The translations under genes were made by a program, and so were the position numbers. DNA of 48,070 bases, taken from positions 1-48,070 of the forward strand of contig JAUNFB010000009.1 of the NCBI GenBank assembly GCA_030525245.1, read 5' to 3'. Under the pieces are notes generated by a model. It saw nothing but the letters and a program-made list of their open reading frames with translations, was not told the origin of the DNA and ran no database searches. Each line of letters opens with the position of its first letter. Within the stretch, counting starts at the first letter, position 1. Origin of the DNA: Erysipelotrichia bacterium (lineage in GTDB: Bacteria > Bacillota_I > Bacilli_A > Erysipelotrichales > Erysipelotrichaceae). Positions 34,251-40,911 of this stretch are shown piece by piece.

Positions 34251-35083
34251 ATCATATTTATTCGGAAAATACTCCTTTTGCTTATCAAGCATTGAGTGAT
34301 GTCGATTTGGATATTTCCGAGGGCAAAATAACGGCAGTAATCGGTGCTACCGGAAGTGGCAAGACAACACTTGTACAACACTTAAACGGGCTTTTGTTAC
34401 CTTCTAAGGGTATTGTGGAAGTAAATGATGTTACAATTCGTGCCGGGGAAAAAGTGAAGGATATTAAGCATCTGCGCAGTCAGGTAGGACTTGTCTTCCA
34501 ATTTGCCGAATATCAATTATTTGAAGAAACTTTAATTAAAGATGTAGCTTTTGGCCCTCAAAATTTCGGCATGGAAGTTACGCAAGCCGAAAAATTAGCT
34601 AAGGAGGCACTTAAAACTTGCGGAATAAGTGAAGCTGACTTTGACAAATCACCATTGGAATTATCCGGCGGGCAAAAAAGAAGAGTAGCTATTGCGGGAA
34701 TAATTGCCATGCAACCGCAAGTATTGGTGTTGGATGAACCTACTGCCGGTTTGGATCCGCAAGGAGCTAAAATGATGATGGATTTATTTGCTCAATTAAA
34801 TAGACAACGGCATATTACCATTATTATTGTTACCCACAATATGGAACATGTATTGAGCTATTGCGATGAAGTGGTGGTTATGGAAAACGGTAAGATGATT
34901 ATGCATTGTGATAAAAACAAATTTTTTGAAAACGAACAATATATGCAGAAAGCCTTAATTGATCCACCGGTAATTATCTCCTTTAAAAAACTATGCGCAG
35001 AAAAGGGCGTGCAATTTTCTGCTGATGTTTTGGATATTAAAACGTTGGCTGACAAAATAGCTAAGAGGTGTGTAAATGAATAA
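34226..35083 (+). CDS. ecfA2: ECF transporter ATPase EcfA2
   Basis: 285 residues, the second ATPase. Walker A GATGSGKTTL, Q-loop FQFAEYQLFEETL, signature LSGGQKRRVAIAG and Walker B VLVLDEPTAGLDP. The EcfA2 characteristic FxEYQLFE is clear. It starts inside the end of ecfA1 and ends inside the start of ecfT, so the module is tightly coupled. In most Bacillota this module follows rplQ directly; here seven genes intervene. Confidence 0.95.
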   Translation: MSIRFEKVDHIYSENTPFAYQALSDVDLDISEGKITAVIGATGSGKTTLVQHLNGLLLPSKGIVEVNDVTIRAGEKVKDIKHLRSQVGLVFQFAEYQLFEETLIKDVAFGPQNFGMEVTQAEKLAKEALKTCGISEADFDKSPLELSGGQKRRVAIAGIIAMQPQVLVLDEPTAGLDPQGAKMMMDLFAQLNRQRHITIIIVTHNMEHVLSYCDEVVVMENGKMIMHCDKNKFFENEQYMQKALIDPPVIISFKKLCAEKGVQFSADVLDIKTLADKIAKRCVNE

Positions 35084-35876
35084 TGTTACTTTAGGAAAAT
35101 ATTTGCCGCTTAATTCATTTGTCCACAGATTAGATCCGCGCACGAAGATTTGCGTGATGTTTGTTTTACTTGTGGGTATATTTTTGCCTTGTGGCTTTAT
35201 AGGTTACGGTATTATCGGATTATTTCTTTTGATCAGCGTATTTTTAAGCAAATTATCGGTGGGATATATTTGGAAAAGTTTTAAACCGACTTTGATCACA
35301 CTGGCTTTTTTGCTTGTTATCAACATTTTTGTTATTAAGACAGGAGATGTTTTGATAAGTTTTTGGAAGATTACAATTTACAAAGATGCTTTGATTCAAA
35401 CACTGTATATTGTTGTCAGATTATTATTGATGATAGTAATCACAACTTTATTGACGGCTACAACGAAACCTTTGGATCTGACTTTGGGTATTGAAGATTT
35501 ATTAATTCCGTTTGAAAAACTTGGCTTTAGAACACATGATTTGGCAATGATGATTTCATTGGCTTTGCGTTTTATTCCGACACTTTTAGAGGAGGCCCAA
35601 AGAATATTAAAGGCACAGGCTTCAAGAGGTGTTGATATGGAAAACGGCAGTTTTAAAGAAAAAATTACCGCTATTCTTTCTTTGATTGTGCCATTATTTG
35701 TTTCTTGTTTCCAAAAGGCTGATGATTTGGCTGACGCAATGGAGGCAAGAGGGTATATTGTCGGAGCAAAAAGGGTTAGATATAAACAATTAAAATTTGC
35801 TTGGTATGATTTTGCGGTATTGTTTGTTTCCAACGGATTGTTGGCATTATTGATTTATATTTGGTTGAGTAAATGA
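35076..35876 (+). CDS. ecfT: ECF transporter transmembrane subunit EcfT
   Basis: 266 residues with about five hydrophobic helices. PLNSFVHRLDPRTKICVMF at the start and two coupling-helix motifs (ILKAQASRGVDMENG and DAMEARGYIVGAKR, the Ala-Arg-Gly signatures) bind the two ATPases. No S component is encoded nearby, as expected for a shared group II ECF module. The stop overlaps the truA start (ATGA). Confidence 0.95.
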   Translation: MNNVTLGKYLPLNSFVHRLDPRTKICVMFVLLVGIFLPCGFIGYGIIGLFLLISVFLSKLSVGYIWKSFKPTLITLAFLLVINIFVIKTGDVLISFWKITIYKDALIQTLYIVVRLLLMIVITTLLTATTKPLDLTLGIEDLLIPFEKLGFRTHDLAMMISLALRFIPTLLEEAQRILKAQASRGVDMENGSFKEKITAILSLIVPLFVSCFQKADDLADAMEARGYIVGAKRVRYKQLKFAWYDFAVLFVSNGLLALLIYIWLSK

Positions 35877-36631
35877 GATATAAATGTATTGTAAGTTATG
35901 ATGGTACAGCTTATGCCGGCTGGCAAAGGCAAAATGGCAAAAGATCGATTCAGCAAACTATTGAAGAGGCTTTGAAGAAAATTGTTTGTCAAGATATCAA
36001 AATTTATGCTTCCGGAAGAACTGATGCTCAAGTTCATGCCAGAGGACAGGTTTTTCATTTCGATTGCGATAAGAAATTTGCCGATTTCAGAAAAGCATTG
36101 AATTCGCAATTGCCGAAGGATATTTATATTCTGTCTATGGAACCGGTGGCTGATGATTTTCACAGCCGTTTCTCGGCATGTTACAAGCATTATGATTATT
36201 TGATTAATGATGGCGATTATGATCCTTTAATGGTTAATTACTGTTGTCAAACAAATAGAAAATTAGATATTGCATTGATGGAAAAATTTAGTAAAATATT
36301 TATAGGCGAACATGATTTTACCAGTTTCAATGCGACAAAAAAAGCAGAGGTGGAAAATCAGGTGCGTACAATATATCGTATTGATGTAAAAAGACACGGT
36401 AATATGATCAAAATATCTTATTATGGGAACGGATTTTTGCGTTATATGGTACGCATATTGTCGCAATGCTTGATTGAAGCTGCATTAGGTAATTTGACCG
36501 AGAAGCAATTAACGGAAATGTTAGAGGCGGAAGATAAGCGAGCTTGTCATTATAACGGACAACCGCAAGGTCTTTATTTGATGGAGGTATCATACAAACC
36601 TTATTTAGTTGCACCGGTGGCGGAATGGTAG
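35873..36631 (+). CDS. truA: tRNA pseudouridine(38-40) synthase
   Basis: 252 residues. It isomerises uridines 38-40 in the anticodon arm. The catalytic Asp is in ASGRTDAQVHARGQVFHF; KHYDYLI and the C-terminal GNGFLRYMVRILSQCLIEAALG are TruA features. Normal length. The last six codons and the stop (APVAEW-TAG) are the first 21 bases of the tRNA-Leu gene on the same strand. In most Bacillota truA follows ecfT, as here. Confidence 0.96.
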   Translation: MRYKCIVSYDGTAYAGWQRQNGKRSIQQTIEEALKKIVCQDIKIYASGRTDAQVHARGQVFHFDCDKKFADFRKALNSQLPKDIYILSMEPVADDFHSRFSACYKHYDYLINDGDYDPLMVNYCCQTNRKLDIALMEKFSKIFIGEHDFTSFNATKKAEVENQVRTIYRIDVKRHGNMIKISYYGNGFLRYMVRILSQCLIEAALGNLTEKQLTEMLEAEDKRACHYNGQPQGLYLMEVSYKPYLVAPVAEW

Positions 36632-36694
36632 ACGCGTACGTTTGAGGGGCGTATGGCATTAGTCGTGTGAGTTCAAGTCTCATTCGGTGCACCA
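36611..36694 (+). tRNA. tRNA-Leu (anticodon GAG)
   Basis: 84 bases with encoded CCA and a long variable arm. Acceptor GCACCGG with its partner before ACCA. Anticodon stem TACGT/GCGTA, loop TTGAGGG, anticodon GAG reading CTC/CTT. D-arm GGCGGAATGGTAGACGC. It overlaps truA by 21 bases and probably depends on read-through from the ecf-truA operon, since no room for its own terminator-separated promoter is obvious. Confidence 0.95.
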
Positions 36695-36702
36695 TTAAAA
36701 TT

Positions 36703-36732
36703 AAATCGTTGTATTATACAGCGATTTTTTTT
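36703..36732 (+). terminator. Terminator of tRNA-Leu / ecf-truA operon
   Basis: AAATCGTTGTA (36703-36713) pairs with TACAGCGATTT (36717-36727, one G-T pair), followed by eight T. Confidence 0.9.
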
Positions 36733-36733
36733 G

Positions 36734-36766
36734 TAAAAAAAGGAACAAATATTCATATTTGCTCCT
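36734..36766 (-). terminator. Terminator of the M13 peptidase gene
   Basis: On the minus strand AGGAGCAAATA pairs with TATTTGTTCCT (36766-36741), followed by seven T (complement of 36740-36734). Confidence 0.88.
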
Positions 36767-36774
36767 CAATATAG

Positions 36775-38676
36775 TTACCAAATAATTATGCGTTTGTCTT
36801 CCGGAATATACATTTGATCTGTTTCTTTGACATCAAAAGCTTCGTACCATTCTTTGAAATTTCTGACTTGGATGTTAGCTCTCAGTTTTGCTGGAGAATG
36901 CACATCATTGTTCAGCAAGAATTGCATATATTGTTCTGTGGCTTTGATACACCAAATTCTAGCCCAATTGATGAAATATTCCTGGAAGTTGCAGCTGTCT
37001 AAAGTATGCATTAGCTCGATTGTAACAGCCATTCCACCGTTATCGGCAATGTTTTCCGAAACAACTAATTCACCATTTACTTTTCCGCCGGCGAATTCAA
37101 TGCCATCCCATTGCTCAATCATTGATTTGGTTAAATCTTTAAAGTTTTGATAATCCTTTTCTGTCCACCAATCACTTAAGTTACCGAACTCATCAAAGTG
37201 AGCACCATTGTTATCAAAAGCATGAGATATTTCGTGAGAAATAACAGCTCCGATACCTCCTAAGTTTTCAGAAACTGTTTGTTCGATTGAATAGAAAGGT
37301 TTTTGTAAAATTGCTGCCGGGAATGTTATGTCGTTTCTGCTAGGGTCATAACAAGCATTGACCATATGGGCAGGCATTAGCCATTCACTTTTATCAACAG
37401 GTTTATTTAATTTTTCAAATTCATAATTTGTATAAATTTGATTGATTTTATTGACAGCTTGGTAGTAGTTATCTTCATCATTTATTATGAATTTTTTATA
37501 AATGTCTCTAACATCATCAGGATAACCCAGTTTTAAATTGATGGTAGAAAGTTTTAATAAAGCTTTGTCTTTGGTTTGTTGTTGCAGGAAAGTATTTCTG
37601 CTTACTCTTTTTTTCCAAGTTGTTAATATTTTATTTACTAGTTCGGTGATATCTTTTTTAGATTCTTCACCAAAATATGTTCTTCCGTAGTAAATACCGA
37701 TAGGTTGAGAGAAAAAGCTTGAAACAACGCGATATGCTTGTTTATCTAAAGGAGAGTCACATTCGATACCTAATAGTGTGCGACGATACAAACCGCCTAA
37801 AGTAGCTAATTGAATCGATAATTGTGAAGTGTGACTCAACAGCGTTTTGACATATGCCCAATGAGTATATAAAGTCAAATTATCTTTATTAAAATAGAAA
37901 GACATTTCTTTAATTGCTTTCGGATCGGCAACGATAATTTCTTGCGGAATGTTTTCACCGTAAAAATCTTTTAATAATCCGATGAAGTCAAATGGTTGCA
38001 GATAATTGCTTACTTCAGCAGTTGTAAAAGGATTGTAATTATTAACATAATCAGCCCATTCTAATTGACTTTTAACTTTTTGGGCTATTAAAGCATCATA
38101 AGTTAAAGTATCTTGAATGAACTGCTGTTTTTCTTCGGCAGATAAGTCGGTGAAATCAAGAACTTGCTGAACCATGTTCTTATATACTTCCAACAATTGT
38201 TTTCCGGTTTGATTATCCGGATGATAATAGGTTGTATCCGGTAGGATTGTGTTCGGACCGTAAAGATTTAAGGAATTCTTAGTGGCATTTTTCATATCGG
38301 CTTCTACTGTGATATTGATCGGTAATAGAGCCTGATTGAGTAACAACTCTTTGGCTGACTTGTTGAGTTCTTCAACTGTTTTAATGCTTTTGATCTTGTT
38401 TAATAAAGGCATGATCGGAGCAATTCCGTCTTTATTTCTTTGTTGTTCGTCGATGACTTTTTTATATAATTTGATTGCCTGCTCAATTGTAGGAACATCG
38501 GTTGTTTTTGTGCCTTGGACAAATTGTTTAAAATCACTCATTAATAATTTTTCAACATTTTGATCCAAAGTTTCAAAGCCACCTGTTGTTGGTCTGTCTT
38601 TGGGAATAACGGCAGTTTCTAACCATTTTCCGTTAACGGCTTGGTATAAATCATCTTGTATTCTGATATTTTCCAT
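36775..38676 (-). CDS. pepO: M13 family zinc metallopeptidase (PepO/neprilysin-like)
   Basis: 633 residues. A cytoplasmic-type endopeptidase (no signal peptide) for small peptides. The zinc site HEISH in GAVISHEISHAFDNNGAHFDEFGNLSDWW, the third ligand in ENIADNGG, and the substrate-binding NACYDPSRNDITFPAAILQ are all intact. The N-terminal M13 domain begins DDLYQAVNGKWLE. ATG 38676 follows AGGAGG by five bases; upstream in-frame codons fall in the leader hairpin. The terminal residues are RIIIW; the family often ends in a CxVW motif. Confidence 0.95.
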   Translation of the reverse strand: MENIRIQDDLYQAVNGKWLETAVIPKDRPTTGGFETLDQNVEKLLMSDFKQFVQGTKTTDVPTIEQAIKLYKKVIDEQQRNKDGIAPIMPLLNKIKSIKTVEELNKSAKELLLNQALLPINITVEADMKNATKNSLNLYGPNTILPDTTYYHPDNQTGKQLLEVYKNMVQQVLDFTDLSAEEKQQFIQDTLTYDALIAQKVKSQLEWADYVNNYNPFTTAEVSNYLQPFDFIGLLKDFYGENIPQEIIVADPKAIKEMSFYFNKDNLTLYTHWAYVKTLLSHTSQLSIQLATLGGLYRRTLLGIECDSPLDKQAYRVVSSFFSQPIGIYYGRTYFGEESKKDITELVNKILTTWKKRVSRNTFLQQQTKDKALLKLSTINLKLGYPDDVRDIYKKFIINDEDNYYQAVNKINQIYTNYEFEKLNKPVDKSEWLMPAHMVNACYDPSRNDITFPAAILQKPFYSIEQTVSENLGGIGAVISHEISHAFDNNGAHFDEFGNLSDWWTEKDYQNFKDLTKSMIEQWDGIEFAGGKVNGELVVSENIADNGGMAVTIELMHTLDSCNFQEYFINWARIWCIKATEQYMQFLLNNDVHSPAKLRANIQVRNFKEWYEAFDVKETDQMYIPEDKRIIIW

Positions 38677-38689
38677 TGGTTCCTCCTCT

Positions 38690-38728
38690 AAGGATTTTAT
38701 TAGCAAATCCTTACTGTTTATTATAGCA
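38690..38728 (-). promoter_or_regulatory. pepO promoter and leader hairpin
   Basis: On the minus strand an extended -10 TGCTATAAT (38728-38720) is followed by AAGGATTT/AAATCCTT (38712-38690), an eight-base-pair hairpin directly before the AGGAGG site. The hairpin may stabilise the 5' end of the transcript. Confidence 0.6.
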
Positions 38729-38789
38729 TTGTTTGGTGTTGATATTGTTGTTAATTTGTCTTACAATATCCTTTCAATTGCAGAAAGGA

Positions 38790-39923
38790 GAAGAAACGGA
38801 ATATATCAGTATTTCTTGAAAAGATGTTTAATGAAGAAACATCAAAACCGTACACAAGAAAGTATATGCAAACAAAGGAGCAGGCAGACTTGACTAAGCT
38901 ATAATCAATGAACTTTAAGAATATATGAAATAGCATTAGAAAAGTATTAGTCAATAAGTCCGAGAGAAAAAACACAAACAGCAACTTGCATTAAGGGTAG
39001 AAATATCTAAGCCGAATGGCGGAGTACTAAATTGGGAATTTCCATGGTAATTGATAGAGTTATAAGTATAAATCCCCTCTATTTGATTCAATGCTCAACG
39101 AAAACATTAATGGTTTTTAACCGAACAGAATATGTGAGCATGCAATAGTAGAAATGCTCGAATAGTTTAATTGCAAATATTGACCTTGAAAAATCCTTTA
39201 ACAATGTACTGCACAAGTCAAGTTGATTAGGTATGTTGGTAGAGTAAAACACCGTGGGATACATAAAGTTTAATCAGAAATTATCTCAAAGCAGGGGTTA
39301 TGAACAAAGGCGCATTCGAAGCAAAGAACATAGAGGTATCCCCTATAAGATGGGAATTTGTCGCCCTTTCTCAGCAACATAGTGCTGAATGAACTTAAAA
39401 GGCGAGTATTGCAATTTACACGATATGCCAAGGATGTAAGTGATTGTAGTAAGACACGAAGCGGTATCAAAAAGGGCAATGTATTCCATAACGGATTGGA
39501 TAGAAAGGAAATTCGGATTAAAGTTAAAAGCAACAAAAGTAAAGATAACTTCATTGAGTAAACTCAAATATTTTGACTTTGACTTTTGGAAAGATGAAAC
39601 TGAATGTAAATATAAGACCTCGCGAAAGTTAAAAAAGTTCAAAAGAAAGCTTAAAATCATAGACGAACATCTAAGAACGATGCTGAGGGTGATGATTTGG
39701 AAATAGTCGTGAAAACTGCAAAGAGGCTAAAATATTGATTATTAAAAACTCGAAGTGCCTGAGCGGAAATCGAAAAAGTTGGCGAATTGGGGAGATCATT
39801 ACCAATTCGTAGCACAAAATCTGTTTTTAAAAGAACCATTTCAAAAGAAATACTGACCAAGTAGGGCTTAGTCAGTATCTGTGACTACTACCTAAAAGTA
39901 GCACATATTTAATTTTGAATTGA
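38790..39923 (+). pseudogene. Group II intron reverse transcriptase/maturase, decayed
   Basis: Pieces of a single RT appear in order across three frames. VYANKGAG comes first, then INEL*EYMK, then LRVEISKPNGGV. LGISMVIDRVI (38.98-39.06 kb) follows, then LNENINGF*PNR, CEHAIVEMLE, and NIDLEKSFNNV (the YxDxxKFFD region). SPFLSNIVLNEL comes next, then FTRYAKD (YADD active site changed to YAKD), and WIERKFGLKLKATKVKITSLSKLKYFDFDFWKD. The C-terminus is KEILTK*GLVSICDYYLK. Many stops and frameshifts and a mutated active site make it dead. Orders and motifs match LtrA-like proteins. Confidence 0.88.
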
Positions 39924-39987
39924 ACATTCTTGTGCTTAACTGTATGCATAAGTGGTATGAGAAGAGAAAAATCCCGCTTACTCGATG
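39918..39987 (+). mobile_element. 3' RNA domains (V/VI) of the decayed group II intron
   Basis: Directly after the maturase C-terminus the sequence follows the 3'-end layout of bacterial group II introns: GAAC...TGTGC...GTATGCA...AGTGGTATGAGA (degenerate domain V), then GAGAAGAGAAAAATCCCGCTTACTCGAT (domain VI-like, ending in the usual ACTCGAT). The 5' RNA domains are missing because the pepO promoter lies within about 70 bases of the first RT fragment, so the element is 5'-truncated. The end lies about five bases from the stop of the NagB-like gene. Confidence 0.6.
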
Positions 39988-39991
39988 ACGT

Positions 39992-40744
39992 CTAATATAT
40001 AATATTGTGTTTAATTAGAGAGGCAGCATCTTTATCTAAAATTACAGTAACATCTCGATGCAGCTGGAAGATGGAAACCGGAAATTCTTCTTTAATTGGT
40101 CCGAAGAAGGCTTTTTGAACGGTTTCTGCTTTTTCTTTTCCTGATAAAATGAATACAATACTTTTAGCTTGCATAATGGTTCTTGGCCCCATTGTAATGT
40201 AGTTATTTGGAATTAGACTTTCATCATTACTGTTATAATCATTGTGAAGCAGTTCGAGCATAAGATTTTCGACCGTTTTTGTTGCATGACGATCAATAAG
40301 ATGAACACCTTCATTCCAATTTTGAAATGTGTGAGGCTGATTTCCGCAAAAATGTCCATTTGTGCCTATTCCCATAATTACCATATCTAGGCCACCATCA
40401 TTTTGTAATTGAATGTCGTAATTTTGATAATTTTCATAATTTAAATCATGGATATTTTCTTCTTCTACTCCGGCCAGGTCAAAGTATTTGTAATCAAGAG
40501 AACGACGGCAGTCTCCCTTTTTGTCACCCTTAAAATAGAACTCATCAAAAATATAATAATGAACGTTGTTAAAGCATTTTTTCCCTTTTACGAACTCAGC
40601 TAATAATTTGTATCCTTGAACAGGAGTTCTGCCTGTAGTTATAGCGATATTTACTCGAGGCTTTTGGCTGTACATGTGTTTCAACATTTGACATTTCATT
40701 GCCTCGCTAAGCTCGGCATAATTTTCAGTAATAATAAATTTCAT
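39992..40744 (-). CDS. NagB-like sugar-phosphate isomerase/deaminase
   Basis: 250 residues of the glucosamine-6-phosphate deaminase / 6-phosphogluconolactonase fold. ITTGRTPVQGYKLL is the phosphate loop, YYIFDEFYF holds the equivalent of NagB Asp72, and GIGTNGHFCGNQP aligns with NagB GxGxDGHIAFNEP. In that loop the usual catalytic Asp is Asn and the Glu is Gln, while the His remains. Substrate probably differs from glucosamine-6-phosphate. It has GGAGGA before ATG 40744 and diverges from the PTS regulator, so it is likely part of the same catabolic system. Confidence 0.8.
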   Translation of the reverse strand: MKFIITENYAELSEAMKCQMLKHMYSQKPRVNIAITTGRTPVQGYKLLAEFVKGKKCFNNVHYYIFDEFYFKGDKKGDCRRSLDYKYFDLAGVEEENIHDLNYENYQNYDIQLQNDGGLDMVIMGIGTNGHFCGNQPHTFQNWNEGVHLIDRHATKTVENLMLELLHNDYNSNDESLIPNNYITMGPRTIMQAKSIVFILSGKEKAETVQKAFFGPIKEEFPVSIFQLHRDVTVILDKDAASLIKHNIIY

Positions 40745-40911
40745 AAATATTCCTCCAACATATAAATAATAAATTAAAAGTAATAAATATTTGTCAGAGT
40801 TGAATTATTTATCTATAAACTGTATTGAATAGTTTTAAATAATCACTTAAAATAAAAAAAGATGATAGTGTTCAAGAAAAATATATAGTGTTTAAAAAAT
40901 GGAGAGATATT
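40745..40911. promoter_or_regulatory. Divergent control region of the NagB-like gene and PTS regulator
   Basis: This AT-rich 167-base spacer holds both ribosome sites. AGTGTTCAAGAAAAAT (from 40867) and AGTGTTTAAAAAATGG (from 40887) are imperfect direct repeats one 20-base step apart. The inverted form TTAAACACTAAT recurs at 43653-43664, just ahead of the PTS genes. These may be operator sites. No clear -35/-10 pair or catabolite-response element was found. Confidence 0.35.

Noticed and set aside
36408-36695. Minus-strand 95-codon frame covering truA 3' end and tRNA-Leu
   Set aside because: It reads through the tRNA gene in antisense and has no supporting signal.
39270-39660. Minus-strand frames of 94 and 105 codons in the intron remnant
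   Set aside because: Antisense to recognisable reverse transcriptase motifs.
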